NCBI RefSeq assembly: GCF_030369675.1
Contig: NZ_CP128477.1
Span: 930,001 to 994,000, forward strand
Direction: 5' to 3'
DNA from: Peteryoungia algae
GTDB taxonomy: Bacteria > Pseudomonadota > Alphaproteobacteria > Rhizobiales > Rhizobiaceae
Length of the DNA stretch: 64,000 bases
Translations under genes and position numbers: made by a program
Notes under the pieces: generated by a model
Told to the model about the DNA's origin: nothing
Seen by the model: the letters and a program-made list of their open reading frames with translations, nothing else
The model's database searches: none
Shown: piece by piece, positions 28,744 through 38,627 of the stretch
Layout: every line of letters begins with the position of its first letter
Numbering within the stretch: the first letter of the stretch is position 1

Positions 28744-29709
28744 ATGCCTCATCTTGACCGCATGCCGAGGACCATCGCGACCGCATTGCTGATGTCCGCC
28801 TCATTTCTGGCCGTGCCGCTCTCGGCACAGGAATCCACCGATCCGATCAAACTGACGCTGCATGACTGGACAGGCCAGTTGATCACCACCCAGATCATGG
28901 GTGAAGTGTTGAAAAAAGCCGGCTATTCCGTCGAATTCGTTCAGGCTGATTATCTCGCACAGTTTGCCGGTCTCGAATCCGGCGATCTCCATGTCGCCAT
29001 GGAAATCTGGGAGACGACCGGCCGTGAGGCCATGGATGCCGCAACGGCCACAGGCAAGGTCGAGAATCTCGGCGAAACCGGCATGCAGGCCAAGGAAGAA
29101 TGGTGGTTTCCCGAATACATGAAGGAGAAATGCCCCGGCCTGCCGAATTGGGAGGCGCTGAAGACGGAGGCCTGTGCCGAAGCCTTCTCGACGGCAGAAA
29201 CGGCACCGAAGGGTCGTTATCTCGGCGGACCGGTCACCTGGGGCGGATTCGACGACGAGCGCGTTGAAGCACTGGACCTCCCCTTCGAGGTCGTTCATGC
29301 CGGAACAGACGCGGCGCTTTTTGCCGAACTCGAAAGCGCCTATCAGCGCCAGGCCCCTATCCTCCTCTGGATCTACGCGCCGCATTGGGCGCCGGCCAAA
29401 TACAAGGGCGAATGGGTCGAGTTCCCGCAATACACCAAGGAATGCTACACCGACGCCGCCTGGGGCTCGAATGCCGATATGGCCTATGATTGCGGCAAGC
29501 CCTTCGGTCCGATCTGGAAGGTCGCCTGGTCTGGTTTGAAGGACAAGTGGCCTGGTGCCCATGAAGCCATCAAGGCCTTTAACGTCGGCAATGACGAAAT
29601 GGGCGCGATGATCACCGAGGTCGATCTCGAGGGCAAGAAGGTCGAGGAGGTCGTCGCCGAATGGGTCGGCGCCAACGAGGCCAAATGGTCGGAGTGGATC
29701 AAGAACTAG
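28744..29709 (+). CDS. ABC transporter substrate-binding protein, glycine betaine/choline (OpuAC) type
   Basis: A 321-residue periplasmic protein with a signal peptide ending near LSAQES. The mature part follows the ProX/OpuAC fold with KLTLHDWTGQLITTQIMGEVL, VEFVQADYLAQFAGLESGD, VAMEIWETTG, KEEWWFPEY and PILLWIYAPHWAP; the many tryptophans and tyrosines fit an aromatic cage for a quaternary ammonium ligand. Start at 28744 (MPHLDRMP) has GGGAGAA seven bases upstream. It is the first gene of a colinear set of seven running to 39550. The exact ligand (betaine, choline, carnitine, proline betaine or related) cannot be decided. Confidence 0.85.
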   Translation: MPHLDRMPRTIATALLMSASFLAVPLSAQESTDPIKLTLHDWTGQLITTQIMGEVLKKAGYSVEFVQADYLAQFAGLESGDLHVAMEIWETTGREAMDAATATGKVENLGETGMQAKEEWWFPEYMKEKCPGLPNWEALKTEACAEAFSTAETAPKGRYLGGPVTWGGFDDERVEALDLPFEVVHAGTDAALFAELESAYQRQAPILLWIYAPHWAPAKYKGEWVEFPQYTKECYTDAAWGSNADMAYDCGKPFGPIWKVAWSGLKDKWPGAHEAIKAFNVGNDEMGAMITEVDLEGKKVEEVVAEWVGANEAKWSEWIKN

Positions 29710-29809
29710 CCGAACTGGCTCCGGTCGCCTGCGCATGCACGCCGCGCGGGTGACCGGTCTTTCGAACGGCCCCGGCGGGCCACCCGTCCTGCGATCCAGC
29801 GGAACTGCC

Positions 29810-30826
29810 ATGTCGATTGAAGCCAAACTCGTCTGTCGCAATGTCTGGAAGATATTCGGTGCGGGTGCCCGCGAAGCCGTGTCCTCAAACGGTGGCAAGC
29901 CGGACGCCGAGACCCTCTTGAGCGCCGGCCTGGTCGGTGCCGTCAGGGACGTCAATCTCGAGGTGCGGACCGGCGAGATCTTCGTCATCATGGGACTGTC
30001 CGGCTCCGGCAAGTCCACACTGGTGCGTTGCCTGTCGCGGCTGATCGAGCCAACCTCGGGTGAAATCCTGTTCAACGGGGAAAATCTGCTGGCGGCCAGC
30101 GAAGCCCGGATGATCGAGATCAGACGCCATCAGATGGGTATGGTCTTCCAGAATTTCGCGCTTCTGCCGCATCTGACCGTACTCGACAATGTCGCCTTTC
30201 CGCTGGAGGTCCAGGGCATTGACCGGCTGGCGCGGGAGGACCGCGCCCGACGCATGGTCGAACTGGTCGGTCTCGCCGGCAAGGAGACCGCCTTCCCGCG
30301 CCAACTCTCCGGCGGCCAGCAGCAGCGCGTCGGCATTGCCCGTTCGCTTGCGGTCGAACCCGAGCTCTGGTTCCTGGACGAGCCCTTTTCGGCGCTTGAT
30401 CCGCTGATCCGCCGAGAAATGCAGGACGAATTCCTGCGCCTGCAATCGGTGCTGAAGAAGACCATCGTCTTCATCACCCACGATTTCGACGAAGCGATCC
30501 GGCTCGCCGACCGCATCGCGATCATGAAGGATGGCGAAATCGTGCAGGCCGGCACGCCCGAGGAACTCGTTTTGGCGCCCGCCACCGATTATGTCGCCGA
30601 ATTCACCCGCCATGTCGCCCGCTCCAAGGTCGTCAAGGTCGCGTCCCTGATGACGGCTGCAACCGGCCCCCTGCCCGCGGCCACCACCTCGCAGTCGGCC
30701 TCCGTCTCCGAAGCCGCCGCCCTCTTCCTCAACGCCGGCGACACGCTTGGCGTCGTCGATGCAGAGGGCCGACCGGTTGGCCTCCTGCGACGCAGCGATG
30801 TCGTCGACGTGATGATGCAGGGCTGA
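29810..30826 (+). CDS. ABC transporter ATP-binding protein, glycine betaine/choline (ProV-like) type
   Basis: A 338-residue ATPase. Walker A is GLSGSGKST, the signature is LSGGQQQRVGIARSL, Walker B is LWFLDEPFSALD, and the switch histidine follows in FITHDFDEAIRLADR. The N-terminal KIFGAGA extension and a C-terminal region of ~70 residues (SVSEAAALFLNAGDTLGVVDAEGRP, CBS-like) are typical of ProV/OpuAA and can sense ionic strength or nucleotide. ATG at 29810 is chosen as the family start (MSIEAKLVC). It precedes the fused permease by four bases. Confidence 0.92.
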   Translation: MSIEAKLVCRNVWKIFGAGAREAVSSNGGKPDAETLLSAGLVGAVRDVNLEVRTGEIFVIMGLSGSGKSTLVRCLSRLIEPTSGEILFNGENLLAASEARMIEIRRHQMGMVFQNFALLPHLTVLDNVAFPLEVQGIDRLAREDRARRMVELVGLAGKETAFPRQLSGGQQQRVGIARSLAVEPELWFLDEPFSALDPLIRREMQDEFLRLQSVLKKTIVFITHDFDEAIRLADRIAIMKDGEIVQAGTPEELVLAPATDYVAEFTRHVARSKVVKVASLMTAATGPLPAATTSQSASVSEAAALFLNAGDTLGVVDAEGRPVGLLRRSDVVDVMMQG

Positions 30827-30830
30827 AGCC

Positions 30831-32855
30831 ATGAACCCATTGCCCGCCCCGCCATTCCAGGCCGTCGAGACCGACAAAACATCGACTGGCAAACGCCTGG
30901 CGGATGGCGCCCTGGCGATCGTCGCTTTCACCGTCTTCATGGCCTGGTGGCTCGGCCCGTCGATCGGCCAATGGGCCTTCGACTATCCACGCGCCTGGCA
31001 AATTCCCGCGGCTCGACACATCAGCCAGTGGATGAAGTGGTTGGTCAACGAGGCGAGCTTCGGCCTCTTCTCCTTCACCGATTTCACGCGCTTCATCGCA
31101 GATCTCATCGACATTCCCTATACCTTGGCGCTCAGCCTGCTCGCCACGGGCTTTCTTTCCGGCCAGGGGTCTGCAGCAGTCCAGATCGTCCCGCCGATTT
31201 CCTTCCTGGGTGTGATCCTCCTTGTCGGCCTGTTGGGATACTATGCGGGCGGACGCAGGCTGGCGACACTGGTCGTGGTCTGCTTCGGTTTCCTCGCCGC
31301 TTTTGGTCAATGGTCGAGTGCCATGGTGACGCTCGCGTCCATCCTCGTCGCCGTTCCGATCGGTGTCGCATTTGGTCTGCTTCTGGGGCTTGCCGGTTAT
31401 CGCTGGCCCTGGGTTGACCGGGCCATCACACCACTCCTGGACCTGATGCAGACGATCCCGATTTTCGCCTATCTCGTGCCGATCCTCTTCCTCTTCGGTT
31501 TTGGCCCGACGGCTGCCATTGTCGGTACGGTGATCTATGCCATGCCGCCCATGGCCCGTATCACCATCCTGGGCCTGAGAGCCGTGCCGTCGGAAATCCG
31601 GGATCTCGGCCACATGGTGGGCTGTTCGCGTCACCAGATGACATGGAAAGTCATGGTGCCCTCAGCGGCCGATCCGATCATGGTCGGCGTCAACCAGGTC
31701 ATCATGCTCTCGCTCAACATGGTGATCATTGCCTCGATGATCGGCGCCGGCGGCCTCGGTTTCGAGGTGCTGGCCGCGCTGCGCCGCCTCGACATCGGAG
31801 CAGGCTTCGAGGCGGGCTTCGCAATTGTTGCCCTTGCTGTCGCCCTCGACCGCCTGAGCCAGGCTATCGCCCGGAAAGCTGGTGTTCCTCCTGTTCTCGC
31901 TGAGGGCAGGACCAGTCTTGTCCAGCGCCACCCCTATCTGTCTGCAGCCCTAGCAGTCATCGTCGTCAGCCTGATCGCAAGTTTTCTAACCCCTTCTCTC
32001 GCCACACTGCCAGACAGTCTCACCCTGTCGACCGGCACCTTCTGGAACGAGGTGGTGAAATGGATCAACATCAACTTCTTCGACGTGCTCGAGGTGATCC
32101 GCACCACCCTCCTGCTGCACCTGCTGGTGCCGGTCAAACGCTTCCTGGCCGAATTGCCCTGGCTCGGTGTCGTCGCCCTTCTCGCCATCGCCGGCTTCCG
32201 TCTTGGCGGTTTCAGGCTCGCTGCACTGGCCGGCGCCCTCTCCTTCCTGATCGCCGCGACAGGTCAATGGGAAAAGGCGATGGTGACGGTCTATCTGTGC
32301 GGCATCGCCGTCATCATCGCGAGCCTGATCGGCATCCCGATCGGCATCCTTGCCTCGGAGCGGGAACGGGTCTGGAGGTGGCTGCAGGTGGTGATCGACA
32401 CGCTGCAGACGCTGCCCTCCTTCGTTTATCTTATGCCGGCCGTGATGCTGTTCCGCGTCGGTGATTTCACTGCCCTCATCGCCATCGTTGCCTATGCCGT
32501 GGCACCCGCGATCCGTTACACGGCGCTCGGCCTCCAGCGCGTCGATCCAAAGGTCATCGAGGCCGGGCGCGCCATGGGCTGCACCCCCTTTCAGATCCTC
32601 ACCAAGATCAAGCTGAAGCTCGCACTTCCCGAACTCATGCTCGGTCTGAACCAGACGATCATGTTTGCGCTCTCCATGCTCGTGATCACGGCCTTGGTCG
32701 GCACCCGCGATCTCGGCCAGGAGGTCTATATCGCTCTGACCAAGGCCGATACCGGCCGCGGTATTGTCGCCGGGCTCGCTGTCGCCTTCATCGCCATCAT
32801 CGCCGATCGGCTGATCTCTGCCGGCGCTGCGCGTCTTCGGGAGCGGATGGCATGA
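30831..32855 (+). CDS. ABC transporter permease with two fused ProW-like domains
   Basis: A 674-residue inner-membrane protein made of two BPD_transp_1 units where ProW-type permeases usually have one. Each half has an N-terminal set of helices followed by an EAA coupling loop: first AVPSEIRDLGHMVGCSRHQ near residue 255, then VDPKVIEAGRAMGCTPFQ near residue 580. Both halves also share VTLASILVAVPIGVAFG/MVTVYLCGIAVIIASLIGIPIG and LLDLMQTIPIFAYLVP/VIDTLQTLPSFVYLMP. One chain could therefore build the whole transmembrane pore. It overlaps the next gene by four bases, indicating translational coupling. Confidence 0.88.
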   Translation: MNPLPAPPFQAVETDKTSTGKRLADGALAIVAFTVFMAWWLGPSIGQWAFDYPRAWQIPAARHISQWMKWLVNEASFGLFSFTDFTRFIADLIDIPYTLALSLLATGFLSGQGSAAVQIVPPISFLGVILLVGLLGYYAGGRRLATLVVVCFGFLAAFGQWSSAMVTLASILVAVPIGVAFGLLLGLAGYRWPWVDRAITPLLDLMQTIPIFAYLVPILFLFGFGPTAAIVGTVIYAMPPMARITILGLRAVPSEIRDLGHMVGCSRHQMTWKVMVPSAADPIMVGVNQVIMLSLNMVIIASMIGAGGLGFEVLAALRRLDIGAGFEAGFAIVALAVALDRLSQAIARKAGVPPVLAEGRTSLVQRHPYLSAALAVIVVSLIASFLTPSLATLPDSLTLSTGTFWNEVVKWININFFDVLEVIRTTLLLHLLVPVKRFLAELPWLGVVALLAIAGFRLGGFRLAALAGALSFLIAATGQWEKAMVTVYLCGIAVIIASLIGIPIGILASERERVWRWLQVVIDTLQTLPSFVYLMPAVMLFRVGDFTALIAIVAYAVAPAIRYTALGLQRVDPKVIEAGRAMGCTPFQILTKIKLKLALPELMLGLNQTIMFALSMLVITALVGTRDLGQEVYIALTKADTGRGIVAGLAVAFIAIIADRLISAGAARLRERMA

Positions 32856-33760
32856 CCGACGTCACCCCGCCCCCCCTGATTGAAAATCGCATCGCGGCCC
32901 TGCCCTGCTGGAATGGAGCACTGGAGATCTCCGTACTCAAGGGCGGCCTGAGCAATGAAAGCTTCCTGGTGGCGGATGCCACCGGCCGCCACGTTGTGCG
33001 TTTCGGGACCGACTATCCCTTCCATCAGGTGTCCCGGACCCGCGAACTCATGACGGCGCGCGCCGCCCATGGGGCCGGCTTTGCTCCGAAGGTGGAATAT
33101 GCCGAGCCCGGCATCATGGTTTCGACCTTCCTCGATGCGAAGACATTCTCAGCCGGCGACGTTGCGGCCGAACGCGAACGCGTCGCTCTTCTGCTCAGGC
33201 GCTTTCACAACGAGATGCCACGCCACGTCTCCGGCGCCGGTTTCATGTTCTGGCCCTTCCACGTAGTGCGCGACTACGCCCGCACGCTTGAGGCTGGCGG
33301 CAGCCGGATGATCCCTCAACTCGCGCGCTACCTTGTTCTGGCCGAGGAACTGGAAGCGGTTCAGTCCCCTCTCCCCATTGTTTTTGCCCACAATGACCTC
33401 CTCCCCTCGAACATCCTCGATGACGGCGAGCGGCTCTGGTTGATCGATTTCGAATATGCCGGCTTCTCGACGGCGATGTTCGACCTCGCCGGGGCGACCT
33501 CGAATGCCGGGCTGACAGCCGACCAGTCGGAGGAGTTTCTCACCGCCTATTTCGGCGGAGCCCCCTCGTCCGAGATCCGCCGCTCGCTCGCCGCCATGCA
33601 ATGTGCCTCGCTGCTACGCGAGGCGATGTGGAGCATGACCTCCGAGCTCTATCTTGATGCGCCGGGCGCCGACTATGTCGGCTATACGGCCGAAAACCTC
33701 ACGCGCCTGCAAGAAGCGCTGGACCACTATAACTCTGTCTATGGGAAACACTCCAAATGA
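32852..33760 (+). CDS. Choline-kinase/aminoglycoside-phosphotransferase family protein (copy 1)
   Basis: A 302-residue small-molecule kinase-fold protein. The glycine-rich LKGGLSNESFLV is at ~28-39, the catalytic loop HNDLLPSN (Brenner HxDxxxxN) is complete, and the metal-binding LIDFEYAGF follows, so it should be active. The fold resembles bacterial choline/ethanolamine kinases (LicA type), but the acceptor is unknown. It is overlapped by the permease upstream and itself overlaps the first flavoprotein gene by four bases, placing it tightly in the operon. A second, diverged kinase closes the same operon. Confidence 0.82.
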   Translation: MTDVTPPPLIENRIAALPCWNGALEISVLKGGLSNESFLVADATGRHVVRFGTDYPFHQVSRTRELMTARAAHGAGFAPKVEYAEPGIMVSTFLDAKTFSAGDVAAERERVALLLRRFHNEMPRHVSGAGFMFWPFHVVRDYARTLEAGGSRMIPQLARYLVLAEELEAVQSPLPIVFAHNDLLPSNILDDGERLWLIDFEYAGFSTAMFDLAGATSNAGLTADQSEEFLTAYFGGAPSSEIRRSLAAMQCASLLREAMWSMTSELYLDAPGADYVGYTAENLTRLQEALDHYNSVYGKHSK

Positions 33761-36198
33761 CCCTTCCCTCCCACGCCCAGATCGTCGTTATCGGCGGTGG
33801 AATCATCGGCTGCTCGACCGCCTATCATCTTGCCAAGGAACACAAGGCAGACGTGTTGCTCCTCGAACAGGGCGCACTCACATCGGGTTCGACCTGGCAT
33901 GCGGCCGGCCTCGTCGGCCAGTTGCGCTCCTCCGCGTCCATCACCCGCGTGCTGAAATATTCTGTCGACCTCTACAAGGGTCTCGAAGCCGAAACCGGTC
34001 TGGCCACGGGCTGGAAGATGAGCGGCTGCCTGCGACTGGCGACGAACCAGGACCGCTGGACCGAGTTCAAGCGGCTTGCCACGACCGCCGGCAGCTTCGG
34101 CATGGAGATGCATCTCGTTTCCCCCGCAGAGGTGCAGCGTATGTGGCCGCTGATGAATGTCGATGATCTCGTCGGTGCCAGCTGGCTGCCGACCGATGGC
34201 CAGGCGAGCCCGTCCGACATAACCCAGTCACTGGCCAGGGGCGCGCGGATGCATGGCGCGAAAATCGCCGAGAACGTGCGGGTGACGGGCTTCGAGATGA
34301 AGGACGGCCGGATCACCGCGGTGAAGACGAGCGAGGGCGATGTCACCTGCGAAAAAGTGGTGAACTGCGCCGGGCAATGGGCGCGTCAGGTCGGTGCGAT
34401 GGCCGGCATCAACGTCCCTCTGCAGGCCGTCAAGCACCAGTACATCATCACCGAGAAGATCGACGGCCTGTCGACCGACGCCCCGACGATCCGCGACCCC
34501 GACAGGCGGACCTACTACAAGGAAGAGGTTGGCGGCCTGGTGATGGGCGGCTATGAGCCCAACCCGCAAGTCTGGTTCACCGGTGATCTGCCGGATGATT
34601 GGGCCTTCCGCCTGTTCGACGACGATTTCGACCATTTCGAGCAGCACATGGTCCAGGCCATCGAACGCGTTCCGGCTTTGGAAAAGGTCGGGGTCAAGCA
34701 GATGATCAATGGACCCGAGAGCTTCACGCCGGACGGCAATTTCATTCTGGGTGCAGCGCCTGAATGCAAGAACATGTTCGTCGGCGCAGGTTTCAACGCC
34801 TTTGGCATCGCGTCCGGCGGAGGCGCCGGCTGGGTGCTGGCACAATGGGTGATCGATGGCGAGGCCCCGCTCGATCTCTGGGTCGTCGATATCAGGCGTT
34901 TCGCCGACATGCATCGCGATCGTCAGTGGGTCTGTGACCGCACGCTGGAAGCCTACGGCAAACATTACACGATTGCCTTCCCGCACGAGGAATATGAAAG
35001 CGGCCGCCCCCGCCTCGTCTCTCCGCTCTACGACCGCCTAAAAGGTTCGGGCGCCGTTTTCGGGTCGAAACTCGGCTGGGAGCGTCCCAACTGGTTCGCC
35101 CCGTCGGGCACGGAACCGAAGGATGTCTATTCGATGGGACGGCAGAACTGGTTCGATCCCGTCGGCGAGGAGCACCGCCACGTGCGTGAAGCGGTCGGCA
35201 TCTTCGACCAGTCGTCCTTTGCGAAATACGAACTGTCGGGTCCCGATGCCTTGAAAGCGCTGGACTGGATCTGCGCCAATGACGTGAACAAGCCTGTCGG
35301 CCGCCTGACCTACACACAGCTCCTCAACACGAGGGGTGGCATTGAGGCGGACTTGACCGTCGCTCGCGTCTCGGAGGAAACCTTCTATATCGTCACCGGC
35401 ACGGGTTTCCGCACCCATGACTTCGGCTGGATATCAGATCATATTCCGCCGGGTGCCGATTGCACCCTCGCCGATATCACCGAAGACTGGGGCACACTGT
35501 CACTGATGGGGCCGAAGTCCCGCGACGTGCTCAGCAACGTCACCTCGGCTGATCTCTCGAATGCGGCCTTTCCCTTCGGCCATGTGCGCGAACTGTCCAT
35601 CGCCGGAGCAACCGTTCGAGCGCTGCGTGTCACCTATGTGGGTGAGCTCGGCTGGGAACTGCATATCCCGATCGCCGCACTTGGAGACGTCTATGATGCG
35701 CTGATGACCGCGGGCAAAAGCCATGACATCCGCCCGATCGGATACCGCGCCCTGGAATCCCTGCGCCTCGAAAAAGGCTACCGTGCCTGGAGCTCCGACA
35801 TCACGCCAAACGACACCCCCTTCGAGGCAGGCCTCGGCTGGGCGGTGAAGCTCCGCAAGAACACGGATTTCCTGGGTCGCCGGGCGCTGGAAAGCCTCGC
35901 CGGCCAGCCGCTCAAGAAACGGTTGATGGGTTTCACCGTCGATGATCCCTCGATCGTGCTTGCCGGGCGCGAGACGATCCTCAGAAACGGCGAGCCGGTC
36001 GGCTACCTCACGAGCGGCGGCTACGGCTACACGGTGGCCAGGAATATCGGCTACGGCTATGTGCGCAATGCCGAGGGCGTCAGCGACGACTACCTAAAAA
36101 GCGGCGTCTACGAATTGGTGGTCGCAGCGGCAAGGACGCGGGCCACGCTTCACTTCGGGGCAATGGTCGACCCGGCCATGGACAAGATCAAGGCCTGA
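33757..36198 (+). CDS. Dimethylglycine/sarcosine dehydrogenase-like flavoprotein with GcvT domain (copy 1)
   Basis: An 813-residue two-part enzyme. The N-terminal DAO-type FAD domain (~1-430) has IVVIGGGIIGCSTAYHLA and TSGSTWHAAGLVGQLR, the histidine of which aligns with the covalent 8-alpha-histidyl FAD site in DMGDH. A DUF1989-less FAD-C linker and GcvT-type folate-binding domain (~440-813) follow, with FDQSSFAKYELSG, RALESLRLEKGYRAWSSDITPNDTPFEAGLGWAV. Members oxidatively remove N-methyl groups and pass formaldehyde units to tetrahydrofolate. Substrate could be dimethylglycine, sarcosine or another N-methyl amine. Coupled by overlap to the kinase upstream. Confidence 0.87.
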   Translation: MTLPSHAQIVVIGGGIIGCSTAYHLAKEHKADVLLLEQGALTSGSTWHAAGLVGQLRSSASITRVLKYSVDLYKGLEAETGLATGWKMSGCLRLATNQDRWTEFKRLATTAGSFGMEMHLVSPAEVQRMWPLMNVDDLVGASWLPTDGQASPSDITQSLARGARMHGAKIAENVRVTGFEMKDGRITAVKTSEGDVTCEKVVNCAGQWARQVGAMAGINVPLQAVKHQYIITEKIDGLSTDAPTIRDPDRRTYYKEEVGGLVMGGYEPNPQVWFTGDLPDDWAFRLFDDDFDHFEQHMVQAIERVPALEKVGVKQMINGPESFTPDGNFILGAAPECKNMFVGAGFNAFGIASGGGAGWVLAQWVIDGEAPLDLWVVDIRRFADMHRDRQWVCDRTLEAYGKHYTIAFPHEEYESGRPRLVSPLYDRLKGSGAVFGSKLGWERPNWFAPSGTEPKDVYSMGRQNWFDPVGEEHRHVREAVGIFDQSSFAKYELSGPDALKALDWICANDVNKPVGRLTYTQLLNTRGGIEADLTVARVSEETFYIVTGTGFRTHDFGWISDHIPPGADCTLADITEDWGTLSLMGPKSRDVLSNVTSADLSNAAFPFGHVRELSIAGATVRALRVTYVGELGWELHIPIAALGDVYDALMTAGKSHDIRPIGYRALESLRLEKGYRAWSSDITPNDTPFEAGLGWAVKLRKNTDFLGRRALESLAGQPLKKRLMGFTVDDPSIVLAGRETILRNGEPVGYLTSGGYGYTVARNIGYGYVRNAEGVSDDYLKSGVYELVVAAARTRATLHFGAMVDPAMDKIKA

Positions 36199-36209
36199 GG
36201 GGTTTGCCC

Positions 36210-38627
36210 ATGTCATTTCGCGCGGATCGTCACGTCCACATCCTCATCATCGGCGGCGGCGCCATCGGCACCTCTATTGCCTACCACCTCGCCCGCGATG
36301 GTGCGAAGGATGTCCTTCTTGTCGAAAAATCCATGCTCACCCATGGCTGCACCTGGCATGCGGCAGGCCTCGTCGGTCAGCTCCGGGGAAAGCGCAATCT
36401 GACCAGGCTGATGCAGAACTCGGTCGCCGTCTTTGATCGGCTGGAAGAGGAGACCGGGCAGCACATCGCCTGGAAGAAAGTGGGCTCCCTCAGGCTTGCC
36501 GGCAGCCCGGAACGCTGGAGCGAAATCCGCCGGTCGATGACCCAGGCCAAAAGCTTCGGCGTGGAATGCCATTCCCTCTCCGCTGACGAAGCAGCCAGCC
36601 GTTTCCCGTACATCGTCAGGGACGGCATTGAAGGTGCAGCCTTCATCCCCGGCGACGGCTATATCGATCCCTATTCCCTGACCATGGCCTATGCCAGGGG
36701 CGCCCGCATGAACGGCGCGAAGATCGAGGAAGGCGTCACCGTCGAGGAGATCGTCGTCGACAATCGCCGCGTCGTCGGTGTCGTCACGAATGGTGGCACC
36801 ATCTCCTGCGACATCATCGTCAACTGCGCCGGCCTCTGGGCAAAGCGCGTCGGCGAGATGGCAGGCGTGCCGCTGGCTGCGGGTGTCGTGGAACACCAGT
36901 ATTTCCTCACCGAGAAGAAGCTGACCCTGCCGCCAGACCTCACCACGCTGCGCGATCCTGACAACAATTTCTACCTGAAGCCGGATACCGGCTCCTTCGC
37001 CATCGGCGGCTGGGAAGACGGCACGAAGGGCTGCTGGCGCGGCAAACCGCCGCTCGATTTCGGTCGCGAACTCTTCGAGCCCAACTGGGAGCGGCTGGAG
37101 CTCTTTGCCCTGCCAACCGCGACCCGCATTCCCGCCCTGAACGACATCGGCATCCAGACCGTGATCAACGGCCCGATCCCGGTCTCCTTCGACGGGGAAC
37201 CGATCATGGGGCTCGCGCCGGAACTCGACAATTTCTATGTCGCCTGCGGCTTTACCGCCGGCATCGCGGCCTCTGGCGGTGCGGGACTGGCGCTCTCCAA
37301 CCTCATCCTGCACGGTGATGCCGGCATGGACCTTTGGCCTTTCGACGTCCGTCGCTTCGGCGCGGTGCATGCCCAGGGACGGTATCTCGAGCAACGGGCC
37401 ATCGAGGCCTATGGCGCCTATTACAAGGTCCATTGGCCGGGCGAGGAGGCACAAGCCGCGCGAGGCCTGCGCCGCTCGCCGTTGCACGAGGTCCTTGCCA
37501 GGAACGGTGCTGTCTTCGGCTCGAAATTCGGCTGGGAACGCCCAAACTGGTTTTCCCAAGCGGGCTCGGAAAACCGGGATATCCCCTCTTTCGAGGACAA
37601 GCCGAACTGGTTCGACGCTGTCGAAGATGAGGTCAAGGCAATCCGCGAGCGCGTGGTGCTCATCGACCAGTCTTCCTTCTCAAAGTTTCAGATCAGCGGC
37701 CCCGGTGCCTGGGCCGCCATGCAGCGGATTGCGGCAAACGATCTCTCCGGCCCGCCCGGCAAGGCCGTCTACACCCAGCTTTGCAACGCGCGCGGAGGTG
37801 TCGAGGCCGATGTGACCATTGTCCACCTCGCCGACGACCTGCTCTACCTGATCACCGGATCCGGCTTCGGTGTGCGAGACGGCAACTGGGTCTCCCGACA
37901 TCTGCCCGAGGGCGTGATCCTCAGCGACTTAACGAACCGGTTCGCCACGCTGAACATCTGCGGTCCGCGGGCTCGCGAGGTGCTGCAGAGCGTGTCCGAC
38001 GACGACCTTTCCAACGCAGCCTTTCCCTTCCTATCAGCAAGACGCATCGAAATCGGTGCTGCAACGGCGCTTGCTGTCCGCATCGGTTATGTCGGCGAGC
38101 TCGGCTATGAACTCTATGTCGACCAGGAGTATGCCGCTCACGTCTACGACACGCTGAAGGCGGCCGGAAAGTCCTTCGGCATCGCCGATGCCGGCTACCG
38201 GGCCATCGATGCGGCGCGTCTGGAGAAGGGCTATCTCTACTGGTCCGGCGACATCACGCCCGACTACAACCCATATGAGGCCGGTCTCGGTTTCTGTGTT
38301 GCCCTCGACAAGGGGGACTTCATAGGCCGCGATGCCTTGGCGACGATCAAGGCGGCAGGCGTCGGGCGCAAGCTCGTCTCCTACACCATCGACGGCTTTG
38401 CCCCTTTTCACGGCGGCGAGGCCGTCTTGCTCGACGGCAAGGTCGTCGGTTCCACGGCCAGCACCGGTTACGGATATACGCTCGGCAAGACGATCGCCTT
38501 CGGCTACCTGCCAGCCGAGATGGCGAACGGTGAAGAATTTGAGATCGAGGCCTTCGGCAAGAGCTACCCGGCGCGCCGGGGTGCCCGCAGTCTCTACGAT
38601 CCGAAGATGCTGAGGCTGAAAGCATGA
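36210..38627 (+). CDS. Dimethylglycine/sarcosine dehydrogenase-like flavoprotein with GcvT domain (copy 2)
   Basis: An 805-residue paralogue of the preceding gene with identical architecture: ILIIGGGAIGTSIAYHLARDG, HGCTWHAAGLVGQLR with the presumed covalent-FAD histidine, then the GcvT domain with LIDQSSFSKFQISGPG, RAIDAARLEKGYLYWSGDITPDYNPYEAGLGF. By eye the two copies are clearly related but diverged throughout, so they probably act on different substrates or successive demethylation steps. ATG at 36210 (MSFRADRHVH) is preferred over TTG at 36204, with GAGGGG upstream. It overlaps the last kinase by four bases. Confidence 0.87.
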   Translation: MSFRADRHVHILIIGGGAIGTSIAYHLARDGAKDVLLVEKSMLTHGCTWHAAGLVGQLRGKRNLTRLMQNSVAVFDRLEEETGQHIAWKKVGSLRLAGSPERWSEIRRSMTQAKSFGVECHSLSADEAASRFPYIVRDGIEGAAFIPGDGYIDPYSLTMAYARGARMNGAKIEEGVTVEEIVVDNRRVVGVVTNGGTISCDIIVNCAGLWAKRVGEMAGVPLAAGVVEHQYFLTEKKLTLPPDLTTLRDPDNNFYLKPDTGSFAIGGWEDGTKGCWRGKPPLDFGRELFEPNWERLELFALPTATRIPALNDIGIQTVINGPIPVSFDGEPIMGLAPELDNFYVACGFTAGIAASGGAGLALSNLILHGDAGMDLWPFDVRRFGAVHAQGRYLEQRAIEAYGAYYKVHWPGEEAQAARGLRRSPLHEVLARNGAVFGSKFGWERPNWFSQAGSENRDIPSFEDKPNWFDAVEDEVKAIRERVVLIDQSSFSKFQISGPGAWAAMQRIAANDLSGPPGKAVYTQLCNARGGVEADVTIVHLADDLLYLITGSGFGVRDGNWVSRHLPEGVILSDLTNRFATLNICGPRAREVLQSVSDDDLSNAAFPFLSARRIEIGAATALAVRIGYVGELGYELYVDQEYAAHVYDTLKAAGKSFGIADAGYRAIDAARLEKGYLYWSGDITPDYNPYEAGLGFCVALDKGDFIGRDALATIKAAGVGRKLVSYTIDGFAPFHGGEAVLLDGKVVGSTASTGYGYTLGKTIAFGYLPAEMANGEEFEIEAFGKSYPARRGARSLYDPKMLRLKA

